Notes under the pieces: generated by a model
Database searches by the model: none
Told to the model about the DNA's origin: nothing
Seen by the model: only the letters and a program-made list of their open reading frames with translations
Part shown: positions 42,747-51,390 of the stretch, in pieces
Layout: each line of letters starts with the position of its first letter
Numbering within the stretch: the stretch's first letter is position 1
Program-made: the position numbers and the translations under genes
Origin: Lactococcus formosensis
Lineage (GTDB): Bacteria > Bacillota > Bacilli > Lactobacillales > Streptococcaceae
Direction: 5' to 3'
Length of the DNA stretch: 64,000 nt
NCBI RefSeq assembly: GCF_018403745.1
Contig: NZ_BOVP01000004.1
Location: 273,727 to 337,726, forward strand

Positions 42747-43919
42747 CTACTTCTCCCCTCTCAAGTCAATAAAAGTTTCTTCGATAAAAGTTCGCTGAAA
42801 TGGACTAAGTCCCTCTCCTGCCACCTGTTGGTAGAAATTTTGCACGATTTCTTCTTCACTCATCATTTCCATATTTTGATGGGTTTCTTGCTCTATGATG
42901 CGTTCTTTATCTTCATAATCCAGTTCGACAATAGTGCCATAGATTTTCTGAAGTTGAGCACGTAAATTTTGCCCAGCATGAGCAAAGCGGTCAAAGTTTT
43001 TAATACATATAGCAAACCAAGCAGATTCCAAAGGTTGTTGCTGGTAAAATTCTGGATCAATAAGCGTTTCCCACTCTTCAGTAAGAGCAACCAAATCCGT
43101 CTGCGGTTGAATTTCGAAAAACTCAGTCTCAATCTTATCTGCCAAATTTACGATATAATAGCCTTTTTTCGTTTTCGCTTCTTTGATATTAAATTTGACA
43201 GGACTTCCTGAGTAACGTACTGTCTCACTGGGTGAAGCATGATGTGTATGAATATGCCCCAAAGCAACATAATCAAAATCCACAAACTGCAGGACTGTGA
43301 CAGTAGCTAGCCCCCCAGCTTTGGACTTGGTTTCACTTGTCAGCTCAATCTCCTGATCTGCAGAAGGGCTCACAGCAAAGTGAGTCACTAAAATTTGTTT
43401 TTTCTCAGGGTGAAAGCCTTCTCGCATTTTTTCAAGTACTAGTTCTAATGCCTGAGACAAGGTTTTAATTTCTTTCACTTCCTCTTCTGGCATACCCGCT
43501 TGTAAAAAATAAACACGCGCATCAGCTGGATCAAAGTAAGGAAGCAAGAACATTTGGATCTCCGCTGTTTCAATGGGTACAAAAGCTTCTTCTAATAATG
43601 TATTCAAATGCAACTGGTTAAATTCCATCCATTCACGCCCATAATTTAGTCGTCGTGCTCCGTCGTGATTTCCCGAAATTGCATAAATAGGAAAATTCTC
43701 CTGAATATTCATTTCTCGCAGCATTTCGTTAAAGGTCGTCACAGCTGCTGCGCTCGGAACTGTCCGGTCATAAAGATCTCCTGCAATGATGATACCGTCA
43801 ACCTTTTCTTGCTTGGCTGCGGCCAGCATAATTTTAAAGGCGTGCTTTTGCTCTTCTAAAAGACTCCAACCGTTCAAGGTTCTGCCAATGTGCCAATCTG
43901 ATGTATGTAAAAATTTCAC
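42747..43919 (-). CDS. sbcD: Exonuclease subunit SbcD
   Basis: The Mre11-like metallophosphoesterase subunit, 390 residues. Metal-binding motifs are HTSDWHIGRT (about 5-14), IIAGDLYDR (about 44-52), ISGNHDG (about 82-88) and ALGHIHTHH. A C-terminal capping domain contacts SbcC. The start codon is GTG with AAAAGGG nine bases upstream. A TATAAT lies about 35 bases further up. It heads the sbcDC operon. Confidence 0.96.
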   Translation of the reverse strand: MKFLHTSDWHIGRTLNGWSLLEEQKHAFKIMLAAAKQEKVDGIIIAGDLYDRTVPSAAAVTTFNEMLREMNIQENFPIYAISGNHDGARRLNYGREWMEFNQLHLNTLLEEAFVPIETAEIQMFLLPYFDPADARVYFLQAGMPEEEVKEIKTLSQALELVLEKMREGFHPEKKQILVTHFAVSPSADQEIELTSETKSKAGGLATVTVLQFVDFDYVALGHIHTHHASPSETVRYSGSPVKFNIKEAKTKKGYYIVNLADKIETEFFEIQPQTDLVALTEEWETLIDPEFYQQQPLESAWFAICIKNFDRFAHAGQNLRAQLQKIYGTIVELDYEDKERIIEQETHQNMEMMSEEEIVQNFYQQVAGEGLSPFQRTFIEETFIDLRGEK

Positions 43920-44104
43920 TAATTTCAGCCCTTTTCTACTTTTTCGCTTCCTCTATTATACCTCATAAAAGTTAAAGACAAAATAATGGGGAGATTTCCC
44001 CATGTGGCCAATATTTATTCATCACTTCTTTATCCTCGCCTATGGTATACTTTAAGAAAAACTAGGCTCAGCCATACCAGATATTTTTAAAATTAAGGAG
44101 AAAT

Positions 44105-44566
44105 ATGCTAAAACTTATTGAAATGACACAAGAAAGATTTCAACACTACATGCTCTCCGCCGTAGAAACCTTTGCTAAAGAAAAAGTCCTAAACGGTACT
44201 TGGACTGAAGAACAGGCTTTTTCAAAGGCTCAGGCAGAATACAATTTACTCCTGCCTGAAGGCCTCCAAACACCCAATAACTATTTTTATTCTATCCTTG
44301 AAAAGGGAGAGGTCATTGGTTATATTTGGATTGCTCAAAGTACAGAGAATGCTCGAACTGCTTTTATTTACGATTTCGAAATTTATGAAGAATTTCAAAA
44401 TCAAGGTTTCGGCTCCACATCTCTTGAATTAATTAGTTTTCAAGCTAAGCAACTTGGCTTTTCATCCATAGCTTTGCATGTCTTCGGAAGTAACTCTAGA
44501 GCTTTACACGTCTATAAAAAAATGGGTTTTGAAATTACTGATATTAATATGCAAAAAGAATTATAA
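44105..44566 (+). CDS. GNAT-family N-acetyltransferase
   Basis: A 153-residue acetyltransferase. An N-terminal helical part is followed by the acetyl-CoA-binding EEFQNQGFGSTSLELISFQA (motif Q-N-Q-G-F-G) and the C-terminal HVFGSNSRALHVYKKMGFEITD, as in RimI-like enzymes. The substrate is unknown. AAGGAG lies 5-6 bases before the ATG and a TATACT -10 about 50 bases upstream. The gene is monocistronic with menA about 100 bases downstream. Confidence 0.88.
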   Translation: MLKLIEMTQERFQHYMLSAVETFAKEKVLNGTWTEEQAFSKAQAEYNLLLPEGLQTPNNYFYSILEKGEVIGYIWIAQSTENARTAFIYDFEIYEEFQNQGFGSTSLELISFQAKQLGFSSIALHVFGSNSRALHVYKKMGFEITDINMQKEL

Positions 44567-44654
44567 TTTAACTTTTTACTGAAGAAGAGATTTGAGTACT
44601 TTAGCTTGGAGCACTGTCTATCTTTCTTTCCAACTAAGAAAGCCTCTTTTTTTG

Positions 44655-44663
44655 TGATATAAT
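44655..44663 (+). promoter_or_regulatory. Extended -10 promoter of menA, leaderless layout
   Basis: TGA then TATAAT ends 7 bases before the ATG at 44671. No Shine-Dalgarno and no clear -35 are present. Confidence 0.68.
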
Positions 44664-44670
44664 TCTCATT

Positions 44671-45612
44671 ATGAACGTCAAAACATTTCTTAACTTTACA
44701 AGAATCCAAACCTTACCCGTGGCTTTGCTTTCGCCACTTGCAGGAATTATGTTCTCGCTATGGTATTTTCACTCTTTTCATCTTTTACCAACCCTTCTTT
44801 TTCTGATTGGGCTTGCTGCTATCAACCTTTTTGTTTCCGCATGGAATAATTTGATGGACTACCATAAAGCGCTGGATCCAGAATATAAAACCCAGCAAAA
44901 TATCATTAGCAATCGCAATATCAACCCTAAGTTAGCACTAAAAATTTGCCTGCTCTTTCTTTTCATCGATATCGTAGTTGGGCTTGCAGTTATGCTTATC
45001 ACCAATCTTGCCATTTTACCCGTTGGCGGGCTCTGCTTTCTTGTAGCAATCTTTTATACTTATGGCCCCTTTGCTTTCAGTCGCTTTCCTTTAGGTGAAA
45101 TTTTAGCTGGCCTATGCGAGGGGTTTTTCGGTTTCTTCCTTGCTGTTTATATTAATTCTTATGATTTACAGTACTTTTTCATTCAATTTGACGGCTGGAA
45201 AATGAACTGGACGTGGGATTTTTCCCAACTTCTTCCGATTGTTCTCATAGGTATTATGTGTTTCTGTCAGAACTTCAATGTCATGCTTTCCGATAACATT
45301 TGTGATTTGGAACAAGACATTCGCAATCAACGTTTCACCTTACCTTATTATCTTAAAATTCCTGCCAGCTTAGTGCTTTATAAAGTCATGTATATCATTC
45401 CTGCTCTTTGTGTTAGTCTAGCGATAATCTTAGGTATTTTGCCTATATGGTCTGCCTTAATGCTGCTCATCCTCTTCGAGTTGATTCCTAATATGAAAAA
45501 ATTCCTCCACAAGCAAGTCAAAAGCGAAACCTTTCATTATCAAATTAAAAATCTAATTCTTTACAATGGCAGCTTGGCTTTGACTTTGTTTATTGCTATT
45601 ATCTTTAACTAA
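44671..45612 (+). CDS. menA: 1,4-Dihydroxy-2-naphthoate polyprenyltransferase (UbiA family)
   Basis: A membrane prenyltransferase of 313 residues that attaches the isoprenoid chain in menaquinone synthesis. Lactococci make menaquinone although they ferment. It has eight or so hydrophobic helices, the first Asp-rich site SAWNNLMDYHKALDPEY (N-x-x-x-D-x-x-x-x-x-D, about 67-83) and the second SDNICDLEQDIRNQRFT (about 207-223). MenA is the best assignment from the motifs; other UbiA members are less likely. No other men gene is adjacent. The start lacks a ribosome site (leaderless). Confidence 0.87.
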   Translation: MNVKTFLNFTRIQTLPVALLSPLAGIMFSLWYFHSFHLLPTLLFLIGLAAINLFVSAWNNLMDYHKALDPEYKTQQNIISNRNINPKLALKICLLFLFIDIVVGLAVMLITNLAILPVGGLCFLVAIFYTYGPFAFSRFPLGEILAGLCEGFFGFFLAVYINSYDLQYFFIQFDGWKMNWTWDFSQLLPIVLIGIMCFCQNFNVMLSDNICDLEQDIRNQRFTLPYYLKIPASLVLYKVMYIIPALCVSLAIILGILPIWSALMLLILFELIPNMKKFLHKQVKSETFHYQIKNLILYNGSLALTLFIAIIFN

Positions 45613-45645
45613 AAAAAACGCTCCAAAAGCTGGGAGCGTTTTTTA
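45613..45645. terminator. Bidirectional terminator between menA and the P-type ATPase
   Basis: ACGCTCC/GGAGCGT with an 8-base loop is flanked by A and T runs between the two convergent genes. Confidence 0.9.
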
Positions 45646-45663
45646 TATTTTCTTAAAGGATAA

Positions 45664-48339
45664 TTAACCTACTTTATTAACTGTTGCTTTTGCTTTTTTC
45701 TGACTCACAAGTACGCGAAGTGCTTTGATGATTTCCATCATCAAGACAGCACCTAAAGCAAGACCAGCAGCAAGTAACCAGTAGTGCATACTGAAGTTTG
45801 CCGGAATGCTGAAGAATTCACGTGTGAAAGGTAAGGTTGTCAAGCTGTAAAGTCCGAGACAGAATACTACCGCACCTAGAACATATTTATTAGAGAAGAG
45901 GCCCAATGAAAGTATTGTTTGTGAATTTGAACGTGCTGTGAAAGTTTGTAAACTACGTGCCAAGATGAGAGTTGTGAAGGCCATAGCTACACCCAACTCA
46001 TCGGAAACTTGCATTCCGATATATTGAGAAATTATCGCTGCAATACCTATCAATACACCACGAACCGCAACACTTGCCATCAAACCGCCTTCGAAGATAC
46101 CTTCGTCAGAAGGACGTGGTTTTTTCTTCATGACATTGGGTTCTGCTTTTTCCATACCCAAGGCAATCGCTGGTACAGAGTCATTTACCAAGTTGATGAA
46201 GAGCAATTGCAGGGCTGTAAATGGACTTGCCCAGTTCATAACTAAGGCAAAAACAATGGTAATAATCGCCCCTAAGTTACCTGAGAAGAGGTAACCAATT
46301 GATTTTTTAATATTATCGTAGACTGTACGTCCAACCGCTACAGCATTAACAATAGAAACGAAGTTATCATCGGTTAAAATCATTGATGATGCATCTTTAG
46401 CAACGTCTGTCCCTGAACCCATAGCAATACCGATATTGGCTTGTTTCAAGGCTGGGGCGTCATTAACTCCGTCACCAGTCATCGCAGTAACATTTGCTTT
46501 CTTCTGCCATGCGCGAACAATACGAATCTTGTTTTCTGGTGACACACGCGCATAAACAGAGATTTTTGCCAAGTTATCATCCAACTCTTGCTCTGACATA
46601 GCATCTAATTCTTGCCCCGTCACAGCAATGTCGTTTTCCCCAAAGAGACCGATATCTTGCCCAATCGCACGCGCTGTTGTTTTATGGTCACCCGTAATCA
46701 TCACTGTACGGATACCTGCTTTTTTCGCTTCCGCGATAGAGTCATAAACAGCTTCACGTGGTGGGTCAATCATGGCTGTTAAACCAATCAAGATCAAGTC
46801 ATTTTCATCTTCCAAATCCAGAACTTCTTTGTCTTGCGCCAAAGGTTTGTAAGCATAAGCCAAAACACGGAGTGCTTTATTGCTGAATGCTTCATTTTGT
46901 TTTTGGAATTCTGCTTTTAATTCTTCAGTAAAGTCTTGGACCTGACCGTTGATGAGAACTTTCGAACAACGTGCAAACATCACGTCTGGTCCACCCTTAG
47001 TCAACATGAGTTTCTCATCATCAATAAGGTTAATCGTTGACATCAACTTACGGTCGGAATCAAAAGGAAGTTCTGCTAAACGAGGGTAAGCTTCACGAAG
47101 TTCTTGATAAGGTTTACCTACCTTGTTGCTAAAAGCAATAAGTGCAACTTCCGTTGGATCGCCGAGCTCTTGCCCTTCTTCATTGATACTTGAGTCATTA
47201 CACAAGACAGCTGCTTCAATCAGCAGTGCTTCGTCCGCCGTCCAAGTTTCTGGCTGATCTGGGAAAGTTTCTTTTTTGGTTGTAGGCAAAAAGTAATCGA
47301 CAACCGTCATTTTGTTTTGGGTCAAGGTCCCTGTTTTATCCGTACAGATAACACTTGTTGAACCTAAAGTTTCAACTGCAGGCAACTTACGAATGATGGC
47401 ATGTTGTTTTGCCATTTTGTTTGTACCTACTGAAAGGACAATCGTTACAATCGAAGAAAGTGCCTCTGGAATAGCGGCAACAGCAACGGCAACGGCAAAC
47501 ATAAAGGCATCTAACATCTTCACTTCAATATTTGCACCGTCTCCAGCAAAGAAGATACGTGCCGCTTGGATCGCAAAGATAGCAACAGAGAGAATCAGGA
47601 TAGCAATACCCAGTTGTTTACTGAATTTCTCCAGTTTTTGTTGCAAGGGTGTTTGTTTATCTTCAGCCGTTTCAAGGAGCGTGGCGATTTTACCAATCTC
47701 TGTTTGACTTCCGGTACCGGTAACGATAAATTCTCCACGCCCATAAACGGTGAGTGCTCCGCTGTAGAGCATGTTTTTACGGTCACCTAAAGGAAGTTCC
47801 CCTTCAAGCGCTACATCTGTCTTTTCAACTGCTTCAGACTCACCTGTTAACATGCCTTCTTCTACACGCAAGCTCTTACAGGTCAGTACACGTCCATCGG
47901 CAGGAACAAAGTCACCTGCTTCAAGCAAGACAAGGTCACCCACAACAAGTTCACGGGCTGGAATCGTTATTTTTTCACCATTACGTGATACTTTTGCATG
48001 AGGCGCTGAGATTTGCTTCAAGGCATCTAATGAACTTTCTGCTTTCTTGGTTTGAATCACAGTAACGATTGAGCTGATCAGTACTACACCAAGGATGATA
48101 CAGGCTTCAACCACTTCGCCTAATGCCAGCTGAACAATGGTAACAATCAGCAGGACAATAACCATCGGATCTTTAAAAGTGTCCAGTAATATTTTCCAAG
48201 TTGGAACTTTGTCTTTACTCTTTAGCTCATTAAAGCCGTCTCGTTCTTGTCTTTCTTTGACTTCTTGCTCCGTTAGACCTTCAACGGTTGTCTGCAATTC
48301 CTCAAGGACAAGCTCTGTTTCTTTGTTGTAGAATTCCAT
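45664..48339 (-). CDS. yoaB: P-type cation-transporting ATPase, YoaB/MgtA-like Mn/Ca exporter
   Basis: An 891-residue P2-type ATPase. It has a cation-ATPase N-terminal domain, TGES (165-168), the ion-site sequence AAIPEALSS in M4 (about 288-296; typical Ca pumps have PEGLP), the phosphorylation motif DKTGTLT (D334), the TGDGVNDAPALK hinge, and ten membrane helices. AAGGAG stands 5 bases before the ATG. The gene is preceded by a manganese-sensing yybP-ykoY riboswitch, the same pairing as L. lactis yoaB. Export of Mn2+ (and possibly Ca2+) to relieve metal excess is therefore the likely role. Confidence 0.92.
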   Translation of the reverse strand: MEFYNKETELVLEELQTTVEGLTEQEVKERQERDGFNELKSKDKVPTWKILLDTFKDPMVIVLLIVTIVQLALGEVVEACIILGVVLISSIVTVIQTKKAESSLDALKQISAPHAKVSRNGEKITIPARELVVGDLVLLEAGDFVPADGRVLTCKSLRVEEGMLTGESEAVEKTDVALEGELPLGDRKNMLYSGALTVYGRGEFIVTGTGSQTEIGKIATLLETAEDKQTPLQQKLEKFSKQLGIAILILSVAIFAIQAARIFFAGDGANIEVKMLDAFMFAVAVAVAAIPEALSSIVTIVLSVGTNKMAKQHAIIRKLPAVETLGSTSVICTDKTGTLTQNKMTVVDYFLPTTKKETFPDQPETWTADEALLIEAAVLCNDSSINEEGQELGDPTEVALIAFSNKVGKPYQELREAYPRLAELPFDSDRKLMSTINLIDDEKLMLTKGGPDVMFARCSKVLINGQVQDFTEELKAEFQKQNEAFSNKALRVLAYAYKPLAQDKEVLDLEDENDLILIGLTAMIDPPREAVYDSIAEAKKAGIRTVMITGDHKTTARAIGQDIGLFGENDIAVTGQELDAMSEQELDDNLAKISVYARVSPENKIRIVRAWQKKANVTAMTGDGVNDAPALKQANIGIAMGSGTDVAKDASSMILTDDNFVSIVNAVAVGRTVYDNIKKSIGYLFSGNLGAIITIVFALVMNWASPFTALQLLFINLVNDSVPAIALGMEKAEPNVMKKKPRPSDEGIFEGGLMASVAVRGVLIGIAAIISQYIGMQVSDELGVAMAFTTLILARSLQTFTARSNSQTILSLGLFSNKYVLGAVVFCLGLYSLTTLPFTREFFSIPANFSMHYWLLAAGLALGAVLMMEIIKALRVLVSQKKAKATVNKVG

Positions 48340-48487
48340 TTTAGCTCCTTCTCCAATAGTTAAATATGACGCTTGATATCAAAAGCAATATTTTTTGATT
48401 CGAAACGAATAAGACGCTGCGGCAATCGATAGATAGTATGATTTTCCCTCCAGCATGAACATCTTTCAATGCTTGTGTGTAGCGTAT
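48340..48487 (-). other. Leader between riboswitch terminator and ATPase start
   Basis: About 150 bases of 5' untranslated leader downstream of the riboswitch terminator. No gene is supported; a frame that runs back into the aptamer lacks a ribosome site. Confidence 0.6.
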
Positions 48488-48521
48488 TAAAAAGACCCCT
48501 GCCAAAAAAATGGCAAAGGTC
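48488..48521 (-). terminator. Riboswitch-controlled intrinsic terminator
   Basis: GACCTTTGCCA and TGGCAGGGGTC (two G-U pairs) form an 11-bp stem with a 6-base loop, then TTTTT. The left arm shares GACCTTT with the 3' side of the aptamer P1 stem, so ligand binding would prevent the terminator. Confidence 0.85.
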
Positions 48522-48621
48522 TTGCTAAACATGTCATATCCATGTCAACAAAGCCGGTGAGAATAATGCTCACGGAATGACGACTTTGTTTCGGCTTGCA
48601 CCGACGCTACTCCCCTTTGGG
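48515..48621 (-). ncRNA. yybP-ykoY manganese riboswitch
   Basis: On the minus strand the aptamer begins CCCAAAGGGGAGTAGCGTCG, continues with the paired CCGAAACAAAGTCGTC, a hairpin GTGAGC/CTCACC and GGCTTTGTTGACAT, and ends GTTTAGCAAGACCTTT. These are the conserved segments of the yybP-ykoY family, very close to the L. lactis yoaB example used for structure work. The conserved loops L1 and L3 that bind Mn2+ are present. Layout with the following terminator predicts gene activation when Mn2+ is high. Confidence 0.93.
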
Positions 48622-48721
48622 AATTCATATTCAATATTGTTCTTTAATAATAACAAATTCCCTCACCAATTGCAAGAATTGGACTCAGTCAGACCTCAGA
48701 AACCCTTATTGTGTCCAGGAG

Positions 48722-49063
48722 TTATGGAGTTGCTCTTTTAATCTTTTCCAGACTTTTCCCTTTAGCGAGTTCATCCACTACTTTATCCATATAACGTAGC
48801 TTTTTCATGAAGTTGTCTTCGATGTCTTCTACACGAACGCCGCAAATCACTCCTGTGATAAGAGGTGCATTGTCATTAAAGGCTTGATTTTCGATCAATT
48901 GCCCCAAGCTACCCGTGAGCTGGCTAGGATTCGTATATCCTGTTAACCAAGTCAAAATCTCATCTAATTCTTCTTTTGTCCGTCCTTTTTTCTCTACTTT
49001 TGCCAAGTAAAGCGGATAAACGGTTTCAAATTTCATCTGTTTTACACGATCAGTGCTTGCCAT
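48722..49063 (-). CDS. DUF2200-family protein
   Basis: A 112-residue cytoplasmic protein of the DUF2200 family, common in Firmicutes and of unknown function. Conserved segments are MKFETVYPLYLAKVEKKGR, ILTWLTGY, ICGVRVEDIEDNFMKKLRYMDKVVDELAKGK. The ATG at 49063 follows GAGG by 8 bases; the longer frame upstream lacks a ribosome site. It lies 61 bases past the ROK gene in the same direction and could be co-transcribed with the glycoside operon by chance of position. No terminator separates them clearly. Confidence 0.88.
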   Translation of the reverse strand: MASTDRVKQMKFETVYPLYLAKVEKKGRTKEELDEILTWLTGYTNPSQLTGSLGQLIENQAFNDNAPLITGVICGVRVEDIEDNFMKKLRYMDKVVDELAKGKSLEKIKRATP

Positions 49064-49124
49064 ATTCTGTACCTCTATAAAGCCTTTTCTTTTAAGTATA
49101 TAGAGCGCTGGTTTTTTTGTCAAA

Positions 49125-50015
49125 TCATCTCTGAGCTTTTGGGAAAATAGTGTAAAAATTTAAAGCTGCCCCAATCAGATTTGCATTATTCATATAATGA
49201 CAACTTTCAATTCTTGGCAGGATATGAGCTATATCATAGTTTTGCAGCCGTTTTGTTAATTTTTTCTGGAGGATTTCTGGCAAATCTTTCCGCGCTGACA
49301 TTCCCCCACCAATGATAATAATATCTGGATCAAGTGAAACTTGGATATTATATAAATAATCAGAAATAATCTCCAGCATATTTTCGATAAATAAAGTAGC
49401 TTGGGGATTTTTTTGATCCATTAAGTCATACAGTTCCTTACCTGAAATTTTCTGTCCTGTCTCTTTGGAATAAGTTTCCGCAGCTTTAAGCAATGGTCCG
49501 GTTTCGCTAAAAGTTTTATGCTTCGTGTTTTTCATCAAACCAAACTCGCCAGCAAAAAGATGCGCACCTTTATAAAGCTTGCGGTTAATAAAGATAGCTC
49601 CACCAACTCCTGTACCTATGACTAAAAAAACAGCATTCTGGGCTTCTTTTCCTGCACCATAATCAATTTCACAAATCCCTGCACAATTGGCATCATTTTC
49701 GATAGCCACGGGCAAGTCAAAGCATTGTTCAATTTCATCAAATATCGGACGATCGTGCAGATAGGGTACAGCACTGATTCCGTCAATTCTTCTTTTTTTC
49801 GTATTGACAGCACCCGGAGACGATATCGCTATGCCCTTAAGCTGTGGATAATCTTTGATAATACTGCCCATTTTCGCAGTAAGCATTTCGAAGCTTTGAG
49901 GTGTTTTGAAAGAAGCGTTGTGCAGAAGTCTTGCTCCATCCCATAAACCATATTTTACTGCTGTGCCACCAATATCAAACACGGCAAGATTCTGTCTATT
50001 ATTCTTCATATCCAT
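49125..50015 (-). CDS. ROK-family sugar kinase
   Basis: A 296-residue kinase of the ROK family that phosphorylates a free hexose or glycoside. The ATP loop AVFDIGGTAVKYGLWDG is at the N-terminus, GIAISSPGAV follows, and the catalytic region is IENDANCAGICE and GTGVGGAIFINRKL. The typical cysteine zinc site of glucokinase/NagC members is not obvious, as in BglK-like kinases. The gene overlaps the GH1 gene end, so translation is coupled; the ATG at 50009 or a GTG at 50024 are other possible starts. In this operon it could phosphorylate mannose or a glucoside released by the hydrolases. Confidence 0.88.
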   Translation of the reverse strand: MDMKNNRQNLAVFDIGGTAVKYGLWDGARLLHNASFKTPQSFEMLTAKMGSIIKDYPQLKGIAISSPGAVNTKKRRIDGISAVPYLHDRPIFDEIEQCFDLPVAIENDANCAGICEIDYGAGKEAQNAVFLVIGTGVGGAIFINRKLYKGAHLFAGEFGLMKNTKHKTFSETGPLLKAAETYSKETGQKISGKELYDLMDQKNPQATLFIENMLEIISDYLYNIQVSLDPDIIIIGGGMSARKDLPEILQKKLTKRLQNYDIAHILPRIESCHYMNNANLIGAALNFYTIFPKAQR

Positions 50016-51378
50016 TTCGCTCACTTAATGTCTTATACCAAAGTCCGCTCTTTTTCACGGTACGTTTATAATCCTCTTCCAAATCAACCCGATAAAAACC
50101 ATAGCGGTTGCGATAGCCATTCAGCCAAGACCAACAATCAATAAAGGTCCAAGTATGGTAACCAAAGCAATTACTTCCTTCTTCAATCGCTTGATGAAGG
50201 TAACTGAGATGCTCCTTCATAAACTCAATGCGATAATCATCTTGAATCATACCTGAATCATCCATAAACCGCTCCTCATCAGCTACACCCATGCCATTTT
50301 CACTGACAAACCAAGGAAGATTATGATATTCCTTTTTCATCATCATTGCTACATCATAAATAGCTTGCGGGTAAATCTCCCACCCACGATAAGGATTAAT
50401 TTTCTTTTCAGGCCAATCATAAGGTTGGTAAAAATCATCTAAGGTTTTGGCGGGGAAGCTCGCATCCTCAGGTGCTTGAACGCGACTCGGTTGGTAATAA
50501 TTTAAACCGATAAAGTCTACTGTATTCGCTGCTACATCTTTTTCATCTTCTGGCAATGTTTCAGGTAAGAGTTGGTTATTTTTGAGAAGTTCAACCAGAT
50601 CGCTGTTGTGCCTTCCAAGCACCGCAGGATCAAGAAAGCTTTTTATATTGACTAAATCAGCGGCTTTTTTAGCTTTTAAGTCTGGGTCTGTCTGACTCCG
50701 TGCATAGCTCGGAGACACGTTGAGGATAATACCAATGGAGCCTTGCGGCATAAGTTTTCTAAAGGTTTGAACAGCTTTTACATGTGCCATTAAGGTATGA
50801 TAAGCCACTTGAACAGCTTTTTTGATATCGACAATTGCAGGATAATGAAAGCCTTGTAAATAACCACACTCCACATGAACCATTGGTTCATTGAAAGTGG
50901 TCCAATCCTGAACTAAATCACTAAAGCATTCAAAAGCTGTTTGGGCATAAAAACGAAAAGCTTCCACAGATTCTCGTGTTTCCCAACCGCCCTTATCCAT
51001 CAGCCACATGGGCATATCAAAATGAAAAAGGTTAATTATCGGTTTAACACCATTTTCTTTCATCTTTGTAAAATAATCTCTATAAAAATCAACCGCCTGA
51101 GGGTTGAGCGTTTTACCGTCAGGAAGTAGTCGTGTCCATTGGATAGAGGTACGAATCGAATTAAGCCCGATAGCTTTCATCCGTTGGCAATCCTCTACGT
51201 AATTTTCGTAAAGATTAGAAGTTATTTCTGGGCCTTGTTTTTCATTAAATCTTTCAGGGTTTTCTTTAAACCAGTAATCCCATGTAGAAGCAGATTTACC
51301 CTCTTTTAGAGAATAACCTTCAGTTTGTGGACCGGATAAAGCTGAACCCCACAAAAATCCTTCAGGAAATTTTTTCAT
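49999..51378 (-). CDS. Glycoside hydrolase family 1, 6-phospho-beta-glycosidase type
   Basis: A 459-residue TIM-barrel enzyme. The acid/base glutamate is E164 in TFNEPMV and the nucleophile E360 in FVSENGMG. The N-terminal FPEGFLWGSALSG is family-typical. Many PTS-linked GH1 enzymes hydrolyse 6-phospho-beta-glucosides, but the substrate-specific loop is not clear enough to exclude unphosphorylated beta-glycosides. AGAAGG lies 7 bases before the ATG. The gene lies between the RpiR regulator and the ROK kinase. Confidence 0.9.
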   Translation of the reverse strand: MKKFPEGFLWGSALSGPQTEGYSLKEGKSASTWDYWFKENPERFNEKQGPEITSNLYENYVEDCQRMKAIGLNSIRTSIQWTRLLPDGKTLNPQAVDFYRDYFTKMKENGVKPIINLFHFDMPMWLMDKGGWETRESVEAFRFYAQTAFECFSDLVQDWTTFNEPMVHVECGYLQGFHYPAIVDIKKAVQVAYHTLMAHVKAVQTFRKLMPQGSIGIILNVSPSYARSQTDPDLKAKKAADLVNIKSFLDPAVLGRHNSDLVELLKNNQLLPETLPEDEKDVAANTVDFIGLNYYQPSRVQAPEDASFPAKTLDDFYQPYDWPEKKINPYRGWEIYPQAIYDVAMMMKKEYHNLPWFVSENGMGVADEERFMDDSGMIQDDYRIEFMKEHLSYLHQAIEEGSNCFGYHTWTFIDCWSWLNGYRNRYGFYRVDLEEDYKRTVKKSGLWYKTLSERNGYEE

Positions 51379-51390
51379 GTTTAAACCTTC

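Noticed and set aside
48341..48532. A 63-codon minus-strand frame before the P-type ATPase
   Set aside because: It begins inside the riboswitch aptamer and its terminator and has no ribosome site; the sequence is explained by the RNA element.
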